The notes under the pieces were generated by a model. It was given only the letters and a program-made list of their open reading frames with translations, was not told the DNA's origin and ran no database searches. Positions 34,924 through 43,065 of a stretch of 64,000 nucleotides of DNA are shown piece by piece. The stretch comes from an uncultured Prevotellaceae bacterium (GTDB lineage: Bacteria > Bacteroidota > Bacteroidia > Bacteroidales > Bacteroidaceae). The stretch's first letter is position 1. Each line of letters begins with the position of its first letter. The DNA lies in assembly GCA_902769705.1 (NCBI GenBank), contig CACXPX010000004.1:62001-126000 (forward strand), given 5' to 3'. The translations under genes were made by a program, and so were the position numbers.

Positions 34924-35262
34924 GTGAAACGATATGTTCAGTTCCTGGAAATCAGCGAGAACGAGGAACTGGTGGCGGAGTACCGCAAGTGGCACTCTGA
35001 GGGCTACAGTTGGCAGGAGGTGCGCGACGGCATCCGCGAAGTGGGCATCCTTGAAATGGAGCTCTACATATTGGGCAACAAGGTGGTGATGATTGTTGAC
35101 ACGCCAGCCGACTTTGATTGGGAAACGGCGATGGCTCGCTTGGCCACGCTTCCACGACAGGCTGAATGGGAGGCTTTCGTGTCTAAGTTCCAAGGCTGCT
35201 CATCAGAGGCGCGCAGCGATGAAAAATGGCAGATGATGGAACGAATCTTCAGGTTGTATTAA
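34924..35262 (+). CDS. rhaM: L-rhamnose mutarotase (RhaM/DUF718 family)
   Basis: A small enzyme that interconverts alpha and beta forms of L-rhamnose before isomerisation. The family pattern is clear: VKRYVQFLEI, EYRKWHSEG, REVGILEMELYILGNKVVMI and TLPRQAEWEAFVSKFQ. The GTG at 34924, preceded by GGGGGGAAAC, gives the usual family N-terminus (MKRYVQ). ATGs at 34864 and 34888 are in frame and would add 20 or 12 residues, partly encoded by a heptamer array; an 11-nt direct repeat GATATGTTCAG at 34895 and 34931 hints that the 5' end was duplicated. So the start is uncertain. It could serve the GH106-like rhamnosidase at 8.7 kb. No rhaA/rhaB genes are nearby. Confidence 0.82.
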   Translation: MKRYVQFLEISENEELVAEYRKWHSEGYSWQEVRDGIREVGILEMELYILGNKVVMIVDTPADFDWETAMARLATLPRQAEWEAFVSKFQGCSSEARSDEKWQMMERIFRLY

Positions 35263-35290
35263 AATAGAAAAGAACATATATAATTAATCA

Positions 35291-35460
35291 ACTTTTTGCA
35301 AGTTGAAGTATAAAGAGTATAAAGGGGGAGTGAGAGGGCAAAAGGGACATTAGTCCTGCCTTTCGAAGCCTACTTAAGGTAAAGCAAACGTCCCTTTTAT
35401 ACCCCTTCACTCCACTTTAAGCCCTTTAAACCCTTGAAGTGGAGCTTGCGAAACATCAGT
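35291..35460 (+). repeat. Dispersed foldback repeat, full copy
   Basis: Imperfect inverted repeat: left arm 35291-35351 (starts with the palindrome TCAACTTTTTGCAAGTTGA) and right arm 35389-35459, separated by about 40 bp. The segment 35380-35458 is identical over 79 bp, in inverted orientation, to 63051-63129. The element directly abuts msrA (start 35468), so msrA has no other upstream region before the mutarotase gene. Confidence 0.85.
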
Positions 35461-35467
35461 TAAAACA

Positions 35468-35995
35468 ATGGAACAACAAAATTTGAAAGACATCTATCTG
35501 GCCGGAGGGTGCTTCTGGGGCACAGAGCATTTCTTCAAGCAGATTGAGGGAGTAGTGGAAACGGAAGTGGGGTTTGCCAACGGAAACACCGCGAACCCCA
35601 CCTACAAAGAGGTGTATACCGACCAGACGGGATTTGCAGAGACGGTGCACGTGAGGTTTGACGCGAGCGTGGTGAGCCTCGAATTTCTGCTCCGCATGTT
35701 CTTCCACGCCATCGACCCCACAAGCCTGAACAAGCAGGGTCACGACGAAGGTACTCGCTATCGCACAGGCATCTACTACACTGACCCGGCCGACCTGCCC
35801 GCCATCGAAAAGGTGTATGCAGAGGAGCAAGCAAAATACGAGCAGCCGCTGGTGGTGGAGAAACAACCCTTGCATAACTTCTATACGGCCGAAGAATACC
35901 ATCAGGACTATCTCGACAAAAATCCCACGGGCTATTGCCATCTGCCCCTCTCCCTCTTCGAGTTTGCACGGAAAGCAAAAGACACGCTTTCATAA
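35468..35995 (+). CDS. msrA: Peptide-methionine (S)-S-oxide reductase MsrA
   Basis: MsrA repairs oxidised methionine in proteins. The 175-residue protein shows the active-site motif AGGCFWGTEHFF (catalytic C15), then VGFANG, YTDQTGFAETVHVRFD, HDEGTRYRTGIYY and the C-terminal HNFYTAEEYHQDYLDKNP. No MsrB domain is fused, and no C-terminal recycling Cys pair is evident. A foldback repeat ends 8 bp before the start codon, and a hairpin terminator follows the stop. Confidence 0.95.
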   Translation: MEQQNLKDIYLAGGCFWGTEHFFKQIEGVVETEVGFANGNTANPTYKEVYTDQTGFAETVHVRFDASVVSLEFLLRMFFHAIDPTSLNKQGHDEGTRYRTGIYYTDPADLPAIEKVYAEEQAKYEQPLVVEKQPLHNFYTAEEYHQDYLDKNPTGYCHLPLSLFEFARKAKDTLS

Positions 35996-36021
35996 AACCA
36001 AGAAACGCAAGCAAACGAAAC

Positions 36022-36058
36022 GGACCACTGAACTCGCGAGAGTCAGCGGCCCTTTTTT
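36022..36058 (+). terminator. Terminator after msrA
   Basis: An imperfect hairpin centred on ACTCGCGAGAGT with CTGA/TCAG and CC/GG pairs outside it, followed by seven T. The core resembles the nhaC terminator at 36.91 kb. Confidence 0.65.
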
Positions 36059-36071
36059 TAATTGTAGTGCG

Positions 36072-36140
36072 AGTGGTGAAATCGTCCAATAGTCAAATAG
36101 TCCAATGGCTTCAATCGTCAAATCGTGAGATTGTCAGCTA
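36072..36140 (+). repeat. Heptamer/octamer array (GTCCAAT/GTCAAAT type)
   Basis: Units GTCCAATA, GTCAAATA, GTCCAATG and further GTCAAATC, GTGAGATT, GTCAGCT follow each other after the msrA terminator. Same GTC-initial heptamer type as at 11.6 kb. It is in the 944-bp intergenic region 35996-36939. Confidence 0.55.
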
Positions 36141-36235
36141 TAAATGTTAGGCTCATCATTGCCAATCACCAATAGAATGAGAGCCATCAGAAGAGGTGTT
36201 GCCAATAATGCAAAAGAATAGAAAGGAAAAAGGAA

Positions 36236-36441
36236 AATGTCCCATTGTCCCATCGTCCCACGTCCCATTAAGCACCTTCCACATTTCCCAATGAAGTCAG
36301 AAATAGTGAGAGTGGTATGTTAATATTATATAATATTATATAATATAATATATAATTATAATAATAGTAAACTATTATTTTCTGCCCTCTGCACATATTG
36401 AACGACCTTAATGGGACGTGGGACGATGGGACGCGGGACGT
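36236..36441 (+). repeat. Foldback element with four-heptamer inverted arms (GTCCCAT type)
   Basis: Left arm: four GTCCCA(T/C) units (36239-36268) ending CATTAAG. Right arm (36408-36441) is the inverted copy with four units, two small differences. Interior about 140 bp, very AT-rich around 36318-36378 with repeated TAATATTATA. No gene inside. Same design as the 8.11-kb element although the heptamer differs. Confidence 0.82.
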
Positions 36442-36499
36442 TTTGGAGGTTAAAGACCATAAATGGGCGGGCTTTGCCCCTTCGGGCAATACCCTAAGG

Positions 36500-36534
36500 G
36501 ATAGATGATAAAGGATAAATGAAAGATGAAAAAT
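36500..36534 (+). repeat. Five-unit heptamer array
   Basis: GATAGAT, GATAAAG, GATAAAT, GAAAGAT, GAAAAAT. It resembles the arrays in and after vsr (GATGAAA/AAAGGAT). Confidence 0.6.
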
Positions 36535-36539
36535 GGCAT

Positions 36540-36609
36540 CATTTGAGGCAATCAATGGCGTGATCAAAGGATACAAATGGGAGGCTCATTGATGGCCTTT
36601 GAGAAAGCG
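36540..36609 (+). repeat. Degenerate 22-nt family units in mixed orientation
   Basis: CATTTGAGGC at 36540 and CATTGATGGCCTTTGAG at 36587 on the plus strand, with a minus-strand unit CATTTGTATCCTTTGATC between. Spacing is not a multiple of 22, so this is a decayed or rearranged locus. Confidence 0.45.
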
Positions 36610-36684
36610 AAAAATGGTGCATTTTTTTGCGGAATAAAATACCCAATTTCATTAACAAATTTTTGCACGCTACTAGACTCGAAA

Positions 36685-36716
36685 TTTGGAGGGGTGATCA
36701 TTTTTCACTAACTTTG
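36685..36716 (+). promoter_or_regulatory. Orphan consensus promoter
   Basis: TTTG at 36685-36688, 20 nt, TAACTTTG at 36709-36716, as good as any gene promoter here, but no gene follows on the plus strand before 36940. Confidence 0.6.
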
Positions 36717-36721
36717 CCATG

Positions 36722-36938
36722 TACTTGAGAAGGTACATGGCGAGTAAAGGCTGCGGCTCAGCATAGCTCGAGCGAGCTCGGCTCTGCGTTCGCCTTGCAC
36801 TTTACTTGTAAGTGAAAAATAGAGATGAGAGATTACCGGCCGGCGTCGCAAACTGAGCTCTAAGCGATGACAAATCTACTGACTCCCCGACTCCTAATTA
36901 AAAAACGGCGACTGAACTCGTGAGAGTTCGGTGGTTCT
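36722..36938 (+). ncRNA. Candidate non-coding transcript
   Basis: Downstream of the orphan promoter lies a palindrome-rich stretch: CATGTAC/GTACATG at 36718-36738, AGCTCGAGCGAGCT near 36767-36780, AGTAAAGGC near 36742 complementary in part to GCCTTGCACTTTACT near 36791-36806. A hairpin GAACTC-GTGA-GAGTTC (36914-36929) followed by TTCTTTT could end it. A 15-codon frame (MYLRRYMASKGCGSA) opens right after the promoter, but is too short to call. Inferred; no family recognised. Confidence 0.3.
36898..36932 (-). terminator. Terminator of nhaC
   Basis: On the minus strand GAACTC, loop TCAC, GAGTTC, then a short spacer and TTTTTT. It starts 8 bp after the nhaC stop. Confidence 0.75.
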
Positions 36939-36939
36939 T

Positions 36940-38352
36940 TTACTTCCTCCTGTAGATTTTCCAGCCTAGGGCGGCAACGACGATGCTCGTGATGGGCGAA
37001 AGGATGTTGAAGAAGCAATAAGGCAGATAGGTAAGCGTGGAGACGCCCAAAACGGTGCTCTGCGTGAGTCCGCACGTATTCCAAGGTACAAGCACGGAGG
37101 TGACCGTGGCTCCATCCTCACACGAACGGCTGAGCAGACGGGGCTCGTAGCCGCGTTTCTCATAGGTTTCGCGGAACATGCTGCTCGAGAGCATGATGGA
37201 GAGATACTGGTCGGCCATTCCGATGTTGAAGAAGATGCTGGTGCAAACGGTGGAAGCCACGAGTGAGGTGGTTCCGCGCACGAAGCGGAGGATGATGTTG
37301 ATGATGTCGTGAACCTGACCGGTGGCGGTGAGAGCGCCTCCGAAAGTCTGGGCGCAGATGATGAGCCATACGGTGGGCATCATGCCCGCCATGCCGTTGG
37401 TGGAGACCAGTTGGTTGAGCATAGCAGACCCCGTTTCGATGTTGGTGCTGCCATAGCACACCTGCATGATCCCCTTGTAGGGCAGCAACGAATCGTGAAT
37501 GGACACGCCGTCGGCAATGGCTATGCTTCGGATGAGATGGGGTTGGACTATCAACGCCACAATAGCCGCCATGAGAACAGCCAAGAAAAGCACCACCATC
37601 GACGGCCATCGACGGGCAATCATCACTCCTGTGGCAACAGGAACCAGCAGCAGCCAGGGCGAGATGACGAACGATTGGTGGAGCGCATCCATGAACTGGA
37701 GCACGTTCACTCCATGGGTGACCTCCACGGTGAGCCCTGCAATGAGAAAGATGAGCAATGAAATGAGGAACGAGGGAACGGTGGTGTTCATCATGTAGCG
37801 GATGTGGGTGAACAGCGGTGTTCCTGAAACGCTGGAAGCCAGCACGGTGGTGTCGGAGAGCGGTGAGAGTTTGTCGCCGAAATAGGCGCCTGTGATGATG
37901 GAGCCGGCTATCCATCCATCATCGAATCCATGCGCTTTTCCGATGCCCATGAGTGCCACTCCGATGGTGGCCACGGTTGTCCACGACGAGCCGATAAGCA
38001 GGCTGACAATGGCGCAAAGCAGGCTGCTGCTCACCAAGAACCACTCGGGGCGCAGAATCTGAATGCCATAGTAAATCATTGTGGGCACTATGCCCGAAAC
38101 CATCCATGTTCCGCTGATGACTCCTATGAGCAGAAGGATGATGATGGCGGGTGTGCAACTGGCAACCTTATTGGTGATTTCCTGCTCCAGCCTACCCCAC
38201 TCCAACCGTTTGGTCAGTTTCCCCACCAACACGGAAACAGCCGAAGCCGCCAACAACGACACCTGGCTGGCACCATCAAGCGTTGCATTGCCAAAAACGG
38301 CAACGCAACACGTGATGAGCGCTATTAGCACAAGGAATGGGATGAAACTCAT
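36940..38352 (-). CDS. nhaC: Na+/H+ antiporter NhaC family
   Basis: A 470-residue inner-membrane antiporter with about 11-12 helices. The signature region GIGKAHGFDDGWIAGSIITGAYFGDKLSPLSDTTVLAS is present in pieces such as GAYFGDKLSPLSDTT, as is the later MADQYLSIMLSSSMFRE and LSRSCEDGATVTSVLVPWNTCG block. Members exchange Na+ for H+, though some NhaC relatives exchange organic acids (malate/lactate), so the exact substrate is inferred. The gene begins 98 bp from the POT transporter stop; the gap holds a dispersed repeat core. Confidence 0.9.
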   Translation of the reverse strand: MSFIPFLVLIALITCCVAVFGNATLDGASQVSLLAASAVSVLVGKLTKRLEWGRLEQEITNKVASCTPAIIILLLIGVISGTWMVSGIVPTMIYYGIQILRPEWFLVSSSLLCAIVSLLIGSSWTTVATIGVALMGIGKAHGFDDGWIAGSIITGAYFGDKLSPLSDTTVLASSVSGTPLFTHIRYMMNTTVPSFLISLLIFLIAGLTVEVTHGVNVLQFMDALHQSFVISPWLLLVPVATGVMIARRWPSMVVLFLAVLMAAIVALIVQPHLIRSIAIADGVSIHDSLLPYKGIMQVCYGSTNIETGSAMLNQLVSTNGMAGMMPTVWLIICAQTFGGALTATGQVHDIINIILRFVRGTTSLVASTVCTSIFFNIGMADQYLSIMLSSSMFRETYEKRGYEPRLLSRSCEDGATVTSVLVPWNTCGLTQSTVLGVSTLTYLPYCFFNILSPITSIVVAALGWKIYRRK

Positions 38353-38361
38353 TCTGCAATT

Positions 38362-38434
38362 GACAATTTACCGCTCGGCCGTAGGACGCTTTTATCAAGG
38401 CGCAGCCGACTAAAAGAATTGACAATTGACAATA
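38362..38434 (-). repeat. Dispersed core flanked by GTCAATT heptamers, second copy
   Basis: On the minus strand two GTCAATT units, CTTTTAGTCGGCTGCGCCTT, a variable centre, GCCGAGCGGTAAA and another GTCAATT. The ends of the core match those at 11590-11661; the centres differ in length and sequence. Confidence 0.7.
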
Positions 38435-38450
38435 TCAATTATCTTGGGGG

Positions 38451-39980
38451 TCAGCAAACTTTCTCCAACCGCTTCATCATGGCGAACATGAAGATGGCGG
38501 CAACGAGGCAGACACCCAGGAACACGCTCCAGCATACCCAGAGCGGAACAGCACCCCAAAGCAGACCACCAACCACAACGAGCTGGTTTCCGATGGCGGT
38601 GGCAACAAACCATCCACCCATCATCATTCCCTTATACTTGGGAGGAGCCACCTTAGACACGAAGGAGATGCCCATAGGCGACAACAGAAGTTCGCCGAAG
38701 GTCAGCACGAGGTAGACCATAATCAGCAGGTTGGGCGTCACATCTGCCACATGCACGGCTACAGGATTGCCATCGGCACCCATCTCGGTCTGAGGCATGG
38801 GAAGGCCGAATGAAGAGAATGCCATCAACGCATAGGCAATGGCTGCCACAATCATACCATAAGCAATCTTGCGAGGGGCTGAAGGCTCTTTGCCCTTGGC
38901 GGCCAATGCGCCGAAGATGGCCATTGACACGGGCGTTAATGCCACCACATAGAACGGATTGAACTGCTGGAAGATGGGGGCTGAAATCGACACGTTGCCC
39001 TCACCATCGTATTGCAGGCAAAGGAAGAGCAATGCAAGAACTATGACGGCTGCCGAAATGCCCTTAGCCTTTGCGGTCTTCGACTGGAAGAGCGAGAACA
39101 AGGCATAGACAATGAAGATGACAGCCACAAGGTTCCACACGTTGAAACACATGGCTTGCAAGCCATCGGCCGAACGGGCTGTGAACTCATCAGCGAAGTA
39201 GGTCAGCGAAAGTCCGTTCTGATGGAATGCCATCCAGAAGAAAATCACCACGGCAAACACCAGGCACAAGGCAACGATGCGCTGCTTGGTTTCTTCCTTG
39301 GTCAGCTCTTCAACGGGCGCTGCATCAGCGGCGGCTGCCTTTCGGGCTCCTCCCTCCGTGTGGCGGAAAGTAGAGCGGAAGATGTAATAGATGGCAATTG
39401 AAAGAATCAACGAGGCACAAGCAACGGCAAACGAGAAATGGTAGGCATCGTTCGATGAATAGCCCAAAGCCGTCTCGGCATACTCCTTGATTTTGATGGC
39501 TGCGGTAGGTGCGAACAGGGCACCGATGTTGATGGCCATATAGAAAATGGAGAAGCCTGCATCGCGTTTGTCTGAATATTGCGGGTCGTTGTAGAGGTCG
39601 CCCACCATCACCTGCAGGTTGCCTTTGAACAAGCCTGTTCCGAAACCGATGAGCAACAAGGCCGCCAACATGACCACCAGAGCCGTTTTGTCGCCTCCCA
39701 AGGGAACGGAAAGCAGCAGGTAGCCCACAAACATGATGATGATACCCGTGGTCACCATCTTTCCAAAACCAAACTTGTCGGCCATAATTCCTCCGATGAG
39801 GGGGAAGAAATAGACCAACATGAGGAACGCACTATAGATGGTGCCTGCCAATGCGGGCGACAGTCCATAGTTGGCTCTCAAAAACAAAGCAAAGACGGCG
39901 AGCATCGTGTAGTATCCGAATCGTTCGCCAGTGTTGGCCAAAGCCAACGCGAAAAGTCCTTTAGGTTGTCCTTCGAACAT
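38451..39980 (-). CDS. POT-family proton-dependent oligopeptide transporter
   Basis: A 509-residue MFS-type symporter of di- and tripeptides. The N-terminal ANTGERFGYYTMLAVFALFL contains the ExxERFxYY motif that couples protons, and FYMAINIGALFAP is the second family signature. About 14 helices, with a soluble linker rich in Ala/Glu (GARKAAAADAAPVEELTKEE, about 216-235) between halves. It starts 33 bp downstream of the OMP gene stop without a visible promoter, so may belong to the LysM-OMP transcript. Confidence 0.92.
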   Translation of the reverse strand: MFEGQPKGLFALALANTGERFGYYTMLAVFALFLRANYGLSPALAGTIYSAFLMLVYFFPLIGGIMADKFGFGKMVTTGIIIMFVGYLLLSVPLGGDKTALVVMLAALLLIGFGTGLFKGNLQVMVGDLYNDPQYSDKRDAGFSIFYMAINIGALFAPTAAIKIKEYAETALGYSSNDAYHFSFAVACASLILSIAIYYIFRSTFRHTEGGARKAAAADAAPVEELTKEETKQRIVALCLVFAVVIFFWMAFHQNGLSLTYFADEFTARSADGLQAMCFNVWNLVAVIFIVYALFSLFQSKTAKAKGISAAVIVLALLFLCLQYDGEGNVSISAPIFQQFNPFYVVALTPVSMAIFGALAAKGKEPSAPRKIAYGMIVAAIAYALMAFSSFGLPMPQTEMGADGNPVAVHVADVTPNLLIMVYLVLTFGELLLSPMGISFVSKVAPPKYKGMMMGGWFVATAIGNQLVVVGGLLWGAVPLWVCWSVFLGVCLVAAIFMFAMMKRLEKVC

Positions 39981-40013
39981 GATAGTAAAAGTTTTTAGTA
40001 TTTTTATTAGGTT

Positions 40014-40757
40014 TTATTTATTCTTGGAGGTCTTGGCAATATCAAAGAGGTATGACATTTTAATGATGATGGCACCCAAATTGGATTTTGCAAAATAGTC
40101 GCGTTTTGTGTCGCCATAGATGTTGCCCAAACCATAATAGTAGCGGCCTTCCAAGAGGAAATGGCCCACTTTCGGAATGCTGCATTCCATACCTGCGCCA
40201 ACGGCAATGCCATATTCGAATTTGTGCTCTACGGCCATCGTATCTTGGGCGATGACTGAACTCACACGGTTTCGGCTACGCTGGTCGAGGTCGAAGTTCG
40301 TAGAGGTTGACTCGTCGAGATAGAAACCAAACTGAGGTCCTGCCTGGACAAAGAATTGGAAGCCTTTTCTCTCCTTTCCCCAAGCCAGATGGGCGAAAAC
40401 GGGCACCTGAATATAGTTGATGGTGCGGCTGTAGCGTTCAACCTCGCCCGTCACATCGTTCACAACGGGTTGGTCATGCGAATCAAGAATACTCTCCTTC
40501 CATCCCAATTGCGCATAGTTCACCTCTCCATAGACAGAGCAGATGGTGTTGAAATATTTTTCGCACACATAGCGGAAAGACAATCCGCCCGTGAGGCCAC
40601 CATGCAAGTCTTGAGGCACCTTGGGCACAAAACCCACATTGCTCAACGCATATCCGCCATTCACACCCACGGAAAAATCGCTACGATGCTCACCCACCTG
40701 AGCGAAGGCGGAAACAGAAAGACACAAGAACATGCAAAGGGGCAGAATCCGCTTCAT
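40014..40757 (-). CDS. Outer-membrane beta-barrel protein (PorT-like)
   Basis: A 247-residue exported protein, signal peptide MKRILPLCMFLCLSVSAFAQ. The rest alternates short beta strands with aromatic girdle residues (YGEVNYAQLGW, VPVFAHLAW, FQFFVQAGPQFGFYLD, FLLEGRYYYGLGNIYGD), as in eight-strand outer-membrane barrels of the PorT type. No specific function can be assigned. The start at MKRIL is chosen over MCMKRIL to give a standard signal peptide. It is 3-9 bp from the LysM gene upstream, clearly one operon. Confidence 0.83.
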   Translation of the reverse strand: MKRILPLCMFLCLSVSAFAQVGEHRSDFSVGVNGGYALSNVGFVPKVPQDLHGGLTGGLSFRYVCEKYFNTICSVYGEVNYAQLGWKESILDSHDQPVVNDVTGEVERYSRTINYIQVPVFAHLAWGKERKGFQFFVQAGPQFGFYLDESTSTNFDLDQRSRNRVSSVIAQDTMAVEHKFEYGIAVGAGMECSIPKVGHFLLEGRYYYGLGNIYGDTKRDYFAKSNLGAIIIKMSYLFDIAKTSKNK

Positions 40758-40766
40758 ACACATCGC

Positions 40767-42170
40767 TTAATAGTTCAAAGACTCAATGGTGTGTTTCGGG
40801 GTGTAGTGCACAAGCATGAAACACGAGTTCTGCATTCCTCCCTGCTCGTTGGTCTGCGTGAAATAGAGCGGCGTCTGCATGGGACGCGACACACGCTGGG
40901 CTTTTGTTCCCTTGAAATCACGCCCATACTGGTGCAAGCCACGCAGGAAGAACTGGGCATGATCGTAACCCGTGATGGCAAAACGTGGCAAAGCGTATTG
41001 CATATCCCGGTTGAACCACTTGCGATAGTTCTGTTCCAACCTTTGGGTTGACACCGACAAGGGGTTATAATAATATGTGGTGGGAATATATGCGTCGTAT
41101 TTATGGAAATAGTCCTGATATACCTTGGTGTACATCAGCCATTCCGTGTAGCCAAACATGGAGATGGAAACGCCTGGAGTGGCTGCCACCACCTTGTTCA
41201 GACGTGCCAACGCTGTATTGAGCTCCGGAGAGCGGGCGGTGTTCAGAATCACCACATTGGGCTGGGTGCGGCTGAAAGCCCTTGCAAAGGCATCTTCGGG
41301 CGACTTCAAGTTGGTGATGCTATATTGCACGCCTTTTGCATCCAACTGCTTGCGAAGGCCAAGGGTGAAGTTGCCCTTGCGGCTGGTGGTGTCGTTGCAA
41401 TCCACGAAGATGGGATGGTATTTGCCAAACCGCTCAAGGAAAGCCTTCATGGCTTTATCATTCAGATTCTCAACCGACTGATAGACTTGGAAGATTTGCG
41501 GATTGGTAGTCACCTCATAACCCATGATGGAGAACGGGATAACCATCTTGATGTCGTAAGTGCGGCAGAAGTCGCCCAGAGGCTTCACCTGCTTCGTGTA
41601 GAGCGGACCGAAAATGATATCGCAATCGCTGGCGCCCTCTTGAAGAAGTGTCTGGCGGATGTCGGCATCGATATTCACATTCCACGCACGGATGTTAGTG
41701 GAGATGCCTGCTTTCTTCAGACTGTCGCAAGCCAAAAGGATTCCACGATAATACTCCACCATACGGCGTCCGTCTCCATCCACATCATGCAAAGGAAGCA
41801 TCACGCCCACGTTGATGGCTCGTCCGCGCACGTCACTCTTGGCAACCGTGGGCTTTGCCTCTTTGGTTTCTTCAGTTGGCGTTGAAACGGCAGCCTTCTT
41901 CTTGCTGCTCTTCTTGCCGTCTTGAGGATGGTTGGCATCAAAAGGAATGAAGACAAAATCGCCTTTCTTCAGCTGATAGTCAGGCTGCTTCATCTCTGGA
42001 TTCGCCGCCTTCAGCTCATCCAACGAGATTTCATATTTACGGGCAATGCCGAAGATGGTGTCCTTCTTCTTGGCTTTGTAGATGTCGCGCCATTTCGTTG
42101 TTTGTCCAAAAGCAGAAACCGCAAATGCAAATGCCACAAAAGCGGTCGCATATCTTAAAAAATGTCTCAT
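40767..42170 (-). CDS. LysM-domain protein with periplasmic-binding-like domain
   Basis: A 467-residue exported protein, signal peptide ending SAFGQ. A LysM domain (about 28-77, KKKDTIFGIARKYEISLDELKAANPEMK) binds peptidoglycan; a Lys-rich linker (DGKKSSKKKAAVSTP) follows; residues about 115-450 resemble type I periplasmic-binding proteins (INVGVMLPLHDVDGDGRRMVEYYRG; DIIFGPLYTKQVKPLGDF). The combination recalls LpoA-type activators of peptidoglycan synthases, but this is only inference. A minus-strand box TATTTTTG (42204-42197) lies 26 nt upstream of the start. Confidence 0.87.
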   Translation of the reverse strand: MRHFLRYATAFVAFAFAVSAFGQTTKWRDIYKAKKKDTIFGIARKYEISLDELKAANPEMKQPDYQLKKGDFVFIPFDANHPQDGKKSSKKKAAVSTPTEETKEAKPTVAKSDVRGRAINVGVMLPLHDVDGDGRRMVEYYRGILLACDSLKKAGISTNIRAWNVNIDADIRQTLLQEGASDCDIIFGPLYTKQVKPLGDFCRTYDIKMVIPFSIMGYEVTTNPQIFQVYQSVENLNDKAMKAFLERFGKYHPIFVDCNDTTSRKGNFTLGLRKQLDAKGVQYSITNLKSPEDAFARAFSRTQPNVVILNTARSPELNTALARLNKVVAATPGVSISMFGYTEWLMYTKVYQDYFHKYDAYIPTTYYYNPLSVSTQRLEQNYRKWFNRDMQYALPRFAITGYDHAQFFLRGLHQYGRDFKGTKAQRVSRPMQTPLYFTQTNEQGGMQNSCFMLVHYTPKHTIESLNY

Positions 42171-42248
42171 AATCTTATTTTTTCAATTTACGAGTACAAA
42201 AATACAAAAAAACTCCCAACACCCAACACCAAACATCAAACTTTTTGC

Positions 42249-42256
42249 TATCTTTG
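42249..42256 (+). promoter_or_regulatory. -7 box before the T9SS-cargo gene
   Basis: TATCTTTG, 20 nt before the ATG at 42277. The -33 box is not clear. Confidence 0.45.
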
Positions 42257-42276
42257 CATAATTATTTGACATCAAA

Positions 42277-43026
42277 ATGGAATTTAAACAAATATTTACG
42301 CTTGTGGCCATATTGTTCTCGTCCATACATTTGTATGCACAGGACGAAGCGCCCACCATCAGCCCCAAGGCTGTCTACACCAATAACAAAGGGGAAGAGG
42401 AGGAAAGCACCGCCTATTCCGGCTCTGCTCCCGTAGTCGGCCGATTCTCAGCCAACCCTTCGAACATCGGTGCCTACACGCCGTATTACGAATGGCGGTT
42501 CTTTACTGAGGAGGATGGCGACACTCCCTACTTGATTCGCTACGAACAAGACACCGAATACACGTTCACCAAGGCTGGCACACACAAGATTGTCTGCTAT
42601 GCGACTTTCACGCTCGGCAACGATACAATAGCGTTTACCAAAACCTATTGGGACGAGGTGGGACCTTTCATCGTTTCCATATCAGAAAGCAAGCTCGAAA
42701 TGCCTAATGCATTTTCACCCAACGGCGATGACATCAACGACTATTATCAAGCAAAGGGCGCCAACCAAGGCACTGGGCCGCAAAGCATCATATCATTCGA
42801 AGGCTATATCTTCAACCGTTGGGGGCAGAAACTCTATTCTTGGACCGACTGCTATAATTACAAAGCCGGATGGGACGGCACCTATAAGGGCAATCCTGTT
42901 AAAGATGGTGTCTACTACTGCTTGGTGAAAGCCGTAGGAGCCGATGGGCGCAAGTTCACCATCCGAACCGATGTCAACCTGCTTCGTGGATATAACGAGA
43001 ACAGAAGTTCCACAGCCGAACCCTAA
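42277..43026 (+). CDS. Gliding-motility-associated C-terminal domain protein (T9SS cargo)
   Basis: A 249-residue exported protein with signal peptide (about 1-21, LYAQ). The middle (about 40-130) looks like an immunoglobulin or PKD-type sandwich ([37 protein letters not shown]). Residues about 145-240 are the type B C-terminal signal, with [28 protein letters not shown] and [21 protein letters not shown], which directs proteins through the type IX secretion system to the cell surface. Ligand unknown. uvrA follows after 39 bp on the same strand. Confidence 0.9.
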   Translation: MEFKQIFTLVAILFSSIHLYAQDEAPTISPKAVYTNNKGEEEESTAYSGSAPVVGRFSANPSNIGAYTPYYEWRFFTEEDGDTPYLIRYEQDTEYTFTKAGTHKIVCYATFTLGNDTIAFTKTYWDEVGPFIVSISESKLEMPNAFSPNGDDINDYYQAKGANQGTGPQSIISFEGYIFNRWGQKLYSWTDCYNYKAGWDGTYKGNPVKDGVYYCLVKAVGADGRKFTIRTDVNLLRGYNENRSSTAEP

Positions 43027-43065
43027 TCCACCACACAACAACACCCTACGATTGGCACACGAATC

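Noticed and set aside
36719-36766. A 15-codon peptide after the orphan promoter
   Set aside because: Too short and inside palindromes; no comparison available to show conservation.
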